A DNA stretch of 64,000 bases, from the NCBI GenBank assembly GCA_028583405.1, contig CM053249.1, forward strand, positions 40,760,999-40,824,998. Reading direction: 5' to 3'. The stretch's first letter is position 1. The number at the start of each line of letters is the position of its first letter. Under the pieces are notes generated by a model. That model searched no databases. It saw nothing but the letters and a program-made list of their open reading frames with translations, and was not told where the DNA came from. Origin of the DNA: Pogonophryne albipinna (Eukaryota > Chordata > Actinopteri > Perciformes > Artedidraconidae). The position numbers were made by a program, and so were the translations under genes. Positions 25,030-36,400 of this stretch are shown here, piece after piece.

Positions 25030-26633
25030 CAGTGGGGCAAAAAAGTATTTAGTCAGCCACCAATTGTGCAAGTTCTCCCACTTAAAAAGATGAGAGAGGC
25101 CTGTAATTTTCATCCTAGGTACACTTCAACTATGAGAGACAGAATGGGGGGAAAGAATCCAGGAAATCACATTGTAGGATCTTTAATGAATTAATTGGTA
25201 AATTCCTCGGTAAAATAAGTATTTGGTCACCTACAAACAAACAAGATTTCTGGCTCTCACAGACCTGTAACTTCTTCTTTAAGAGCCTCCTCTGTCCTCC
25301 ATTTGTTAACTGTATTAATGGCACCTGTTTGAACTTGTTATCAGTATAAAAGACACCTGTCCACAACCTCAAACAGTCACACTCCAAACTCCACTATGGC
25401 CAAGACCAAAGAGCTGTCAAAGGACACCAGAAACAAAATTGTAGACCTGCACCAGGCTGGGAAGACTGAATCTGCAATAGGTAAGCAGCTTGGTGTGAAG
25501 AAATCAACTGTGGGAGCAATTATTAGAAAATGGAAGACATACAAGACCACTGATAATCTCCCTCGATCTGGGGCTCCACGCAAGATCTCACCCCGTGGGG
25601 TCAAAATGATCACAAGAACGGTGAGCAAAAATCCCAGAACCACACAGGGGGACCTAGTCAATGACCTGCAGAGAGCTGGGACCAAAGTAACAAAGGCTAC
25701 CATCAGTAACACACTACGCCGCCAGGGACTCAAATCCTGCAGTGCCAGACGTGTCCCCCTGCTTAAGCCAGTACATGTCCAGGCCCATCTGAAGTTTGCT
25801 AGAGAGCATTTAGATGATCCAGAAGAGGATTGGCAGAATGTCATATGGTCAGATGAAACCAAAATAGAACTTTTTGGTAAAAACTCAACTAGATGTGTTT
25901 GGAGGAGAAAGAATGCTGAGTTGCATCCAAAGAACACCATACCTACTGTGAAACATGGGGGTGGAAACATCATGCTTTGGGGCTGTTTTTCTGCAAAGGG
26001 ACCAGGACGACTGATCCGTGTAAAGGAAAGAATGAATGGGGCCATGTATCGTGAGATTTTGAGTGACAACCTCCTTCCATCAGCAAGGGCATTGAAGTTG
26101 AAACGTGGCTGGGTCTTTCAGCATGACAATGATCCCAAACTCACCGCCCGGGCAACGAAGGAGTGGCTTCATAAGAAGCATTTCAAGGTCCTGGAGTGGC
26201 CTAGCCAGTCTCCAGATCTCAACCCCATAGAAAATCTTTGGAGGGAGTTGAAAGTCCGTGTTGCCCAGCGACAGCCCCAAAACATCACTGCTCTAGAGGA
26301 GATCTGCATGGAGGAATGGGCCAAAATACCAGCAACAGTGTGTGAAAACCTTGTGAAGACTTACAGAAAACGTTTGACCTCTGTCATTGCCAACAAAGGG
26401 TATATAAGAAAGTATTGAGATGAACTTTTGTTATTGACCAAATACTTATTTTCCACCATAATTTGCAAATAAATTCTTTAAAAATCAGACAATGTGATTT
26501 TCTGGATTTTTTTTCTCTCATTCTGTCTCTCATAGTTGAGGTATACCAGGATGAAAATTACAGGCCTCTCTCATCTTTTTAAGTGGGAGAACTTGCACAA
26601 TTGGTGGCTGACTAAATACTTTTTGCCCCACTG
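25030..26633 (+). mobile_element. Full-length Tc1-like transposon
   Basis: The ends begin CAGTGGGGCAAAAA and are inverted over about 120 bp with only a few differences between copies. A TA target duplication flanks both sides (25028-25029 and 26634-26635). The element is 1604 bp, normal for Tc1, and encodes one uninterrupted transposase. Its insertion into LINE B and the high similarity of its two ends indicate a recent event. Confidence 0.95.
25396..26418 (+). CDS. Tc1-like transposase, intact
   Basis: 340 aa, the usual Tc1 length, with no stop or frameshift. An N-terminal paired-like DNA-binding region ([20 protein letters not shown], then [12 protein letters not shown]) is followed by the catalytic DDE domain. 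The residues are D153 in [12 protein letters not shown]244 in FQHDNDPK and E279 in DLNPIENLW. The 34-residue spacing between the last two gives the DD34E signature. It would bind the element's own inverted ends and catalyse cut-and-paste at TA sites in the nucleus. The residues after DNDPK are LTAR rather than the frequent HTSK, which could reduce activity. The start ATGGCCAAGACC lies about 370 bp from the left end, as in other Tc1 elements. Confidence 0.93.
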   Translation: MAKTKELSKDTRNKIVDLHQAGKTESAIGKQLGVKKSTVGAIIRKWKTYKTTDNLPRSGAPRKISPRGVKMITRTVSKNPRTTQGDLVNDLQRAGTKVTKATISNTLRRQGLKSCSARRVPLLKPVHVQAHLKFAREHLDDPEEDWQNVIWSDETKIELFGKNSTRCVWRRKNAELHPKNTIPTVKHGGGNIMLWGCFSAKGPGRLIRVKERMNGAMYREILSDNLLPSARALKLKRGWVFQHDNDPKLTARATKEWLHKKHFKVLEWPSQSPDLNPIENLWRELKVRVAQRQPQNITALEEICMEEWAKIPATVCENLVKTYRKRLTSVIANKGYIRKY

Positions 26634-27299
26634 TAAGCCTCTGGTCGTGTTTGTTTCTGCTAGGTCACAGAACAATACATTTAACGTCAAAACATTTTCT
26701 TTACAGTGTCTTTTTTTGCAGAATATACTCTATATAAAATGTTAAAGGAAACCTCCTTTACTTCCTCAGCGAGACAGACAAAATGTGTTACCAATCAATT
26801 AGCATATACAATCTACCTACTAACAATTTGTAAGCAAATCCTATATGTTTATTGGAGCATTTATTCAGTCATCTTCACCAAGGAATATGCTACTTTTAAA
26901 TGGATCGATCACTGCCTCAGTTTATGAACCTCTAGGCTGGTAACAGTGTTATTTTATCCAGTTGTCATTTCTTACAAATACATTCTCTAAATTACTATTT
27001 TATAGAATAACTCAAACTTAATTCCAAAAAGATAGATAGATAGAAGACAGATCTTTTTGGGAAGTTGGGAAATTGTTTTTTTTAACAGCTGTCATTGTAC
27101 AACAATAACATCATTTATTTAAAAAAGAATACAATACAAAGACAAATTAATTCAACATTAAAAGCAAATATATACATATTCACAGTATAATAATACAATT
27201 AAAGAAGATGATGATTTTGTAGTGGGGGGCTTTTAATTTTTTTTCAGCGCTGTAGAAGTGATGACAGAGATTGGTACCAAAAAGGAATGAGCGGAACTC

Positions 27300-27471
27300 A
27301 TAACACGTTGGCGTTTCTCGTCGGATTGTTGTTTCGGACGGACCGCAGTGCAACCGTTGACGCACAAAGATCGCCTGTAGCATCGGTCTCCTGAACACAA
27401 CACACGTTAACACTTCGGTGGAGCGACAGACATTATTAAGTTTGAGTGTAATGTGAGAGCAGTCACACAGG
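27300..27471 (+). promoter_or_regulatory. Putative promoter and 5' UTR of the TINF2N zinc-finger gene
   Basis: This short segment is richer in G+C and CpG than the A/T-rich sequence before it (for example CGTTTCTCGTCGGATTG and CGGACGGACCGCAG). It directly precedes the first coding exon. No TATA box is evident. The assignment rests on position and composition only. Confidence 0.4.
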
Positions 27472-30400
27472 ATGGACGGAGGTGTTTCTGGTGAGGACAC
27501 ACGCACTTACACACACTCACTCATTTCTCATTTGTTTGGCTAGGCCGCAACGCAGCCCGCGCGCGGGAATGACATTGCTTACTTTGTCAGGAATGTACGG
27601 TTTTTGTACACAGCTTACTACATAATGCATTTAAATTGACTTTAGACTGGCGGTGGTCTACCTGTGCTCATCCTGCCGAGGAGAGCGGTAGCTAGGTTAA
27701 TTCATACATGAATGTGAAGCGGCAGCTATGGATGCTAATGTCGCTTTGCTAGCTAAGCTAACGCTAACGGAACTAGCTTCAGACAACTCTCACTCAGATA
27801 CTTTAGTGTGTGCTGAATCAAACAAACTGCATCAACCACTAAACAGATGTTTATGCATGTATTGTTGTATGTAGTTCCATTCAGTGTTATGTTAAGTCAC
27901 GAAATAAAAAATACATGGCCGCTTCTAGGAGCCTGGCCTACCCTTTCGTTGAATATTTTGTGAAGTTTCCGAAGGAGACCAGACTCCCTACTTGACTCAA
28001 ATTACCTGATACCACACATCTGTACACAAGACTAGGGATTAAACATCTTATCTCATGTTATCATCTTAGTTGGCTCCAATAATAAACCAAGATCAGTGTC
28101 GTATAGTAACTAAGTAGATGTACTTAAGTACAATTTGAGGGACTGTTACTTTACTTGAGTATTTCTATGTTTTGTTACTTTGCACTTCTACCCCACTACA
28201 ATCCGTAGGTTCATCGTTTAATTTTAATTCACTCCATTTATTGAATTATTTTAGTTACTTTGCAGATTTGGATGAATGATGTGAAATAGAATCAACTCTT
28301 AAATCAGACTTTAGATGATTTAAGAGACTTGCCATATCAGGATCATAATATTAAAACTTGATTACAAAAGAAGGAGATGAGATTTGATTCAAGTATTTAA
28401 GATAATGAAAGGATTTTATAGAGTGGACCCAGAAATATTCTTCTCAATGCAATACAGAAAGCGAACGAGGGGGCATGAACTGAAAATCTTCAAACACAGA
28501 ATCACAACGATGGAGCCAGCGTGACACACGGAACTGGAACAATCTCCCAGATACAGGAATTGCCTGAAAAACTGTAAACCGTTTTAAATCAAGCATTGAC
28601 CTATTCTGGCAATCCGAGCGCTACATATTACCATGATTAACTAGATTAGAATACATCGCAGAGATCGGAATAACTGACAGGCTATGTCTATCTGTGTTCC
28701 GTATGGTATCAAGGTATTTAGTTCCACCTGGAGTAAATCCACCAGCTACCCTGCAGTATACAAAGTCATTCAAACTAGCTGCACCTTTACCAGCTTTGAG
28801 AACAATTTCATGATCAATCATTATTAGGGATGCTCCGATCGCCAATTTCGGTGCAGATCGCCGGAATCAGTATCGGCCGATAATGATCGCCGATCCGAAC
28901 GAGTGGGTGGGGCCTAAATGGAAGATTTAAACTTTAAATCTTCCATTTAAAGTGATGTTTAAAACTCAGTTAATGGGGCTCATTCACTGGAGCTTCCACA
29001 CACAACAATCAACTTAATTATTACATTCAAATGAAGTACATTATTCAAGTTTACATTCACTTTGGATAATAACACGGGAGAAATGAGCGGAAGCGCTCTC
29101 TTTTCCTCTCTCCCCTCTCTCCCCCCCCTCCTGACAGCCTGTCAGTATTTCATGCAGCTCACTGATCCAGTAATGAGTGACCCGACAGTGAAGAATAAAT
29201 ATATTTATAACTAGTTTAGCTGGTTCCAGAGGTAGATAAAATAGCTAAGTGTGTTAGGTCTAACTCTTGTGTGTTTCACTCCGCTTACCGGTCCGGCGGG
29301 CGGAGCTGCAGGGTTTCTGCTTCACACACGTTTCATTCCGCTATTTTACTGTCTTTTTCGGACACCTTAAAATAATGCCAGACCGGTGAAGCCATTTTGG
29401 CGAGCTTGTTTTGCCGCACACAGAGAAAAGTGTCATGTATTTTACGTCATGCGATCGGTAGAGAGTGAGTATCGGCCTATCTCGATCGGTGACCGATCGA
29501 TCGGAGCATCCCTAATCATTATAAAACATATCCTATATATTATTCTGAAATGGACCAATCTGCACAATGACTACTTTTACTGCTTAAAGTATATTTTGAT
29601 GCTAATACTTTTCTACTTTTACTTGAGTATTCATTTTGATTGCAGGACTTTTATGCTGCGTTCACACCGGACGCGATGCGATGTTTGGGGGCGGCGCGAT
29701 TACATGTAAATTCAATGCAGAGACGCGGACAGACGCGAATTCGCTCCGACGGCAAGCATGACGCGGTGGACGCGAATTCCGCGGCGCGATTGAAGGGGGC
29801 CGCGACAGACGCTCAAGTTCAATTTGTTCAACTCCAGCGTCATATTCGCGTGACGTGATCTCGCGGTAGCCAATCAGCGGTGAGGATCTCAGCCTGCCGT
29901 CACTGACGTTCAACCAGAAAACATCAGCCATTAGCAGTTAGCACATAGAGCTCACAGCTCCTCATATCTGTTCAGAAACTGGACAAAAGTTAAACAAGTA
30001 CAAACCACAGACTGTCTGTGTCATGGCGAATACAGTTGCTGGTTTATTTATGTCTGTAGGCCGTTGTTGTGAGTATGGAAGTAGTATATACAACGTTAGC
30101 TTAGCCTGGTCGACCCGATCTTCATTCAGAAAACAAGCATTTTAAAAGGTTTTTCGCCTGCCGTCTTGTCTGTAGACTTGTCAAGCATTAAGTATGTTGT
30201 TACTTCGGCATCATTTAGAAACGTGTATTACAATTTAATCACGGTAAAATATGTTCATTTTGTTGTAGTTGTAGCTCCCGAGCCAGCGCGTCTTGTTTGA
30301 ATTACGCGAGTAAACCACAGCTGGCAGCCGTGGTGAAACTCGAGCGCTTAGAGCGATACAATGGGAGCGATTAAAGCGAATATTCGCATCGCGTCCGGCG

Positions 30401-33400
30401 TGAACGCAGCATTACTTGTAACAAAATACTTTTACTTATGTTCTTCTTCCACCTCTGACTAAGATGCTGGACGCTTGCTTCACAAATGTTAATGGCTACC
30501 GCTAGTGCTGCGTACCGGTACGCCGAACCGGTACTGGACTTGTAAAAAGTTTCGGTTCAAGTCCGGTACCGGTACGCCGAACCGGTACTGGACTTGTAAA
30601 AAGTTTCGGTTCAAGTCCGGTTAAAACCGGAACGTCGGGAACCGGTACTTGGACTCGCAAAAAAACTAGCACTTACGTATATATTCTCCTTTTTGTTCTA
30701 AACCATCTAAAACCTTCCATAGATCAAGAAATTTGCGCTGAGAAAAGACGAAAAACATCGTCTCGGCTTCTGATATGGCGGCCATTACTGAACTCACAAA
30801 GTCTCACAAAATATCGCAACTGCTCGCGAGATCTGTGTGACGTCAAGGGAAGCTAGCGATGTACACTCTGACTGTACAGTCACTACAGTGTATACTGTAT
30901 AGTAGGTGTGTAATGCGTATAGTCTACTCTACACTCTACCTTTCAGCAAAGTTGTAGGGATTTAGGCTCAGTCAGTGCAGCGACCATTTGGTTACTTTAG
31001 TTTAGTAAATTAAATAAATGTTTGAACTTTGTAGTAGTTGCTGTCATAAGTCATTTGTAGACTAAGTGGCACATTTTTTTTTTTTTTTTTACATTTGTAC
31101 TTTGTAGAGAAATGTAGACACAAGTTGGAAGGGAGCACAATAAACCTGACTAGTTTGAATTTGAGTTGATTATGAGTTTATTTTCAATTGATAATTAGCT
31201 CACAATAAGTTCACTTTAGTTACTCACACAACTTGACACAAGCCATGGGTTCAGGTCCAAACCTGAACCTCTGGGCTTGAGTCCGGACCTGAACCTGAAT
31301 GTGAGTCCAGGTACGCAGCACTAGCTACCGCAATATATATTGTAAATCTCTTACTGGATTCTGCTTCATGCTTAATAATCCTTTTGCCGTTTGAGTTGTG
31401 GATTTATTTCATGTCTCCCGTGGTGCGTCTTGTGTTTCCTTCCAACTTAATAACTGCATTAATGGGAAAGTGATGACATTATTTTCCCATTTCCCCGACT
31501 TACTTTCTTTCCATGTCGATAGTTTGGTCTATTGTCTAGGTTGAAGATATCCATTACCCAGGGCTCGACATTAAGGACTGCCCGATGGCCCGGGGTCATC
31601 TAGTATTTAGCTCGGGCAATGAAGCCTCACCTGCTGGTTGCCCGATCGGGCAATCTATTATGCCAGTATCATGCAGCTCGCGGATCCAGTAATGAGTGAC
31701 CCGACAGTAAAACTAAACATATCTATAACTAGTTTAGGTAGTTTGAGAGGTAATTAAAATAGCTACGTGTGATATTCTAACCTGAAGTGTGTGTTTTGTT
31801 CCGCTCACCGCTGCATATGATCATGCAGAGCTGCTTGTCGACTCGTCAGCAACAGCTGATCGCTCTCTCCCGTCAGATTAGACTTCACTCGCGTTTATGT
31901 CCATATCGATCAGATCCAGCTAGTTCTAGCTAATGATAGGACTACCTGCTTATTAAAAGACACCTAAACAATAAGCGTCTCTATGCAACTGGGTGAGGCC
32001 ACAAAGTATAGCGCAGCATTATGTATTTGTTTACATGCCCACCGGAACCCCGAGGCATTACCAACAGATCAACGCACAATCAACCCATACAGGACATCTC
32101 TTTATCCACATTAAGTGTTAGACATTAGAATTGACTATTCTTGTCTGTCACATACTCTTCTTGTCTGTCACATACTATTCTTGTCTGTCACATAAGTGGC
32201 GCAACTGAAGCGGTATTGCGCTAAAGGGAAATTATTTTGACCGAAGAGATTTAGATTTGCCGGCTAACGGGAACTCTGACGTCGCCATTTTGTGTGCTTC
32301 GCGGATGCGCTCAGCTCCTCTCGACTGCTGCTCGGGTCTGCTCGGTCAGCTTCCGGATGAGGAGGCATTCGTTCGACCAACTTACAGTAGATAACATTAC
32401 AAACATTTTTAACAGGGGCCATAGTAGTGTAAATAATGTTTGTTTTGGCAGTTATAACTGAATGTAATGTTTTCTACTTAAGGCGAGACACGGCAGGCAA
32501 AAACATCGTTTTTCAAGTACTGGTCAATTTTGAGATTTTGTGCTATTTTGATTCTATAACATGTTTTCTTTCAGGCTTTTGGAAGGAAAACGTACAAAAT
32601 ACACATTTAAGTGTTTATTTTACTATAGTTTGTCTATTTGCGTCTGTAGATTTCTCCTAAATTCACCAAAAGTTAGCATTCTAACGTAACATAAAGTACC
32701 GCGGCCGCTGTGTGCACCATGTCAACAGAGATATCGCTGGAAAGCTGTGTCTCTCCTGCACAATCTCATCGGATCCAAATATGGTCATTTCCTTTGTATC
32801 AGCAACCAATCGTGAAAGCACAAAGGGGTATTAAACCAAGAAACGAAATCTCATTGGCTGGTGTCAATTTCTGACAACGTGATTCGTTCAGATGCGTCAC
32901 GTGGTGTGCTAAAACACTTCCTGGTTAGCTTTCCGCTCGAAATTGAAATCTCAAAATAGCAAAAGAACGGCGAAAAAAACGTTCACAGAGAAGACGACAA
33001 CAATTGTCACTTGCACGAAGCAAGGTTATACAAAAAACAAATGACCCCGAACATGAAATACCTTCACGGAGTGCGTCGATGTGCAAGCTATCATCCAAAG
33101 AACAGGAGGGTTTAGCTAGCGCCTCACTGCAATCTTTAAAGGTCGTTTTCTCAAAATGAGTTTTTTCTCCTACTCTGAGTTCGAAATTTCAACTTCAGTA
33201 GCACGTAGAGACACCAAACCTTCCAGTTATATTCCTATCAATATTATGAAGGCTTTTACAGAAGGGTTTGTTCATATATCATTCATAGCCTGAATTATAC
33301 AACATTTTATACCTAAAAACATGGCGAAAATGGATATTTTAGGGCTGTTGACAGTATTTTCTGATTTATGGAGTGATAAAGAGAGATATCCAAAATCCCT

Positions 33401-36400
33401 TCTGTAAAAGCCTTAGATACTAATATGACTACAAAATGAAACAAGAATTTTGAACCTGGCTTTATCCAAAGTTCAGATTTCGATTCCTGAAATGTGTTAA
33501 AATATGTGCATATTTAATGAGATAATGGATAATTTGCATATTTAAACATGCTATTTCAGAAAACTTGTAATACAAAAGACAATTGCCTTATTGTAAGTAA
33601 TTAACTGGAGAAATTTCTAGCTGATACCTTTAAGTTAAAAAAATTACCCTATTCACCTGGGGTGTCTCGCCTTAAGTATTTCTTATAGCTATGCAGGGCA
33701 TGCAAGCGAGCAAACACAAACAAGAACAAACAAACAAGTGAAATTAAGAATAAAATTGAAATTGTACAATATAATATTGTGGTGGTTCATCTTATAATTC
33801 AGTCTAGAGAATGCACCAGACACCATCTAAGACCTGCAAACATCTAAATGTTCTAGGGGGAGGCCCCCCAAACCCTTCGTGCGTCATTTCGTCCGAGCAT
33901 TTTTCAGGGCAATCTCTATTGGGCTCAGGGCCATCTGTAAATTAGCTTAGATGGCCCATAGGGCCATCTCCCAAAATCCTTAAAGTCATGCACTGCATTA
34001 CCACAAAAATGGAGACGAATAGAACTTCGTTTGTGGTGCTGTTGGCATTGAATAATTGCATTAAAAGCATATTCAGTAACATCTCTGTCCAGAAATGGCA
34101 TGGTGTGCCATATTATCTTCTATAAGACAGTTTTTTCAATACCTACTAAATGAGTCTTGATCTAATGTGAGAGTGGCATCTTCTAAACATTTTCTTAATT
34201 GTACGTCACTGTGTGCAGGTCCCTCTCTTCCCCTCTCCACTCTGCGCCTCCTGATCCCCCCCATCCGGCTTGTCTCTGCGGCCATCTGGCTGACGGTGGA
34301 GCAGAAAATTGTGTCGGATTATGGGCTGCTGGAGGAGTTTGTTTTCATGGTTACGGAGATAGTCCCTCAACTTCTCAGCACGAGGCAGCGCGCAGAACTC
34401 ATTTTGGGTCTCAGAGCACGGGTGAGGATGAGTTATTGTTTTGAAAATGAACCTAATAGGATGATTTTTGTGGGAATACATAGTAGGGCTGCTCGATTAT
34501 GGCAAAAATCATAATCTCGATTATTTGGGTCAATAATTGATATCACGATTATTAAAAACGATTATCCATTTACTTTGAAAACATACATTTATTGAAAAGA
34601 AAAATGAGAACAGTATGTTTTTAACAGTTGATTACCCTGAACTTTAAGTATAATTCAACTGAAAAACCCATAAAGAAAATAATTTAAATAAAATAAATCA
34701 TCGTTTATTTCGATTATGTTGTTTTCATAATCGTTGCAAGCCGAAATCGTAATTGCGATTAAAATACAATTAATTGAGCAGCCCTAATACATAGATAAGG
34801 TTAATTGAAAATAAATACATCAGTCTGCGTGGCATTTACATTTTCTTTAATATTCTTCAGTTGGACACTTAATTCTTCATAGTGACATGGAATGTGTCTT
34901 GATGCCGAAAGTGTAGAGGGAAACAAAACTTTATTTGAACAGGCCAAATGTTGGATCTGTGTCCTTGGATCAGGCTTTGATACCTGTATGTCTGCATCCT
35001 GCAGACAGGACAGTCTTTGTTGGATGTTGCTATTTCAATGTGCTGGATTACATGGACGTAACCAAGGAGTTTGTTAATTGATCAAACTTTTAGATTTATT
35101 GACAAAATAAAATCTCCTTTCTTTTGAACTTTTCTGTTAATATTACAACTTTAAAAAAACATTTAATCCCCTTTTAATATTAGCTGTATTTTGTCTCCAT
35201 GTTGGGACTGTACCCAACATCACTCCTTCACTGCATGGACCACTAGTAGTCTTGCCTGTGTGATTGTGACAGAGTTTAGCTGAACTCGTCAACAGATAGA
35301 CTTGGCTTTACTTTGACTGAAGACACAGCACCAGAACTTTATATAACTAAATGGGGCACAGTATTTCCCCTAGGTTTACTGCTTTGGGGGGGGGGGGGGG
35401 GGGCATTGGGATATATATTTTTTTTAAATCCTCTGGAGCAGAGAGAGGAGCTGTGGACTATTGTTATTGATTAATGCATCAGTGTTTCTTAGGGTCAAAA
35501 ACACTAAACTTAAAATGAAAGTGTTTTTAGTTTATTTAATAAAAGAGCATACGTGAAAAGTGGAAGTAGATATAGATTAGTTGCAATTTGGTGCTATGTA
35601 TATATATTAAAAAAAAAAAAGATTATTTTATTTTTTAAACACCTTGAATTTCAGGGGGGTGCGGGGTTCCGTTGGCGGGGCGCAGCGCCCCTCCAAGACA
35701 ATGGTAGGGGAAACACTGGTGCATGTCAAATGTTTCATTCAGTGTGACAGGTTAAATAAACAGAGAAAGCAGCTCTTGACTGCCATCTTTTCCTCTAGTC
35801 ATTTTTCATTATTGTCGCTTACCTCTGATTGTAGCTGATTCTGGAGCTGTGCCGCTCTGAGGAGACTGCAGACCCCCAGATCATTCAGCCTCATCTTGAC
35901 CGGATGCAGAGCCTCAGAACTCTGTGGAATGTGGAGGTGAGCTAAACCTTTGGCCAACATCAACTATCCAAATATGTTTTGTGTGTTGAGGTTTTACTTT
36001 CATTTATATCATTTGCATTGAGGATAATGATCTGTAGCAATGAGGTGCTTGTCTTGAGTGTGGTGTAGTGTTAATTTCGTCAGCTATTTTTTTATTTAGT
36101 TTTAGTCTTAGTCCTGTGTTAAATTTCTTTTTTAGTTTTAGTCATATTTAGTCACCTTCATCCTGTTTTTATTTAGTCAAGATTTAGTCGGCTAAAAGTC
36201 TGAGCATTTTAGTCTTATTTTAGTCAAAGAAAACTAATTATTTGAGTCTACTTTTTGTCAATGAAAACTGTTGAGTCTTTTTTAGTCATCAGATTATATC
36301 GAACATTTCAGTCAAACTAGTCTAGCCAAAACCAATCATTTGTCATTTTAGTATATATAAATAAATAAGATTATATCTTGTCCTTATTTGATGAAAAACA

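Larger units (their letters stand above)
23156..26900 (-). pseudogene. L2/CR1-like LINE B, split by a Tc1 element
   Basis: The endonuclease part on the minus strand (about 25020-24210) shows LALLHVRSLAGKSFLINDF, FLTETWLDQ, NIYRPPKYYASFFDD and IVGDFNIHVDNP. The reverse-transcriptase part (24050-23160) shows [27 protein letters not shown] and the start of the next block. The Tc1 element at 25030-26633 interrupts the 5' region, whose remainder resumes after 26634. A duplicated phrase (GGAATAATATCAAG at about 23591 and 24205) and several frame breaks show decay. Confidence 0.8.
28094..30457. mobile_element. hAT element in intron 1 with two nested MITEs
   Basis: The right end TTCTTCCACCTCTG and the interior GTACTTAAGTACAATTTGAG belong to the common fish hAT family with ends like CAGAGGTGGAAAGTAC. 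Flanks are ACCAAGAT (28086-28093) and ACTAAGAT (30458-30465), an 8-bp duplication with one mismatch. Nested inside are 28825-29514 and 29654-30411. A LINE fragment also lies within. Confidence 0.75.

Noticed and set aside
25377..26280. Long open frames on the minus strand opposite the Tc1 transposase
   Set aside because: Antisense shadows of the intact transposase coding sequence.
30867..30931. Short self-similar run (ACTGTACAGTCACTACAGTGTATACTGTATAGTAG)
   Set aside because: Low-complexity palindromic sequence inside a hAT element. It is too short and irregular to support a regulatory RNA.
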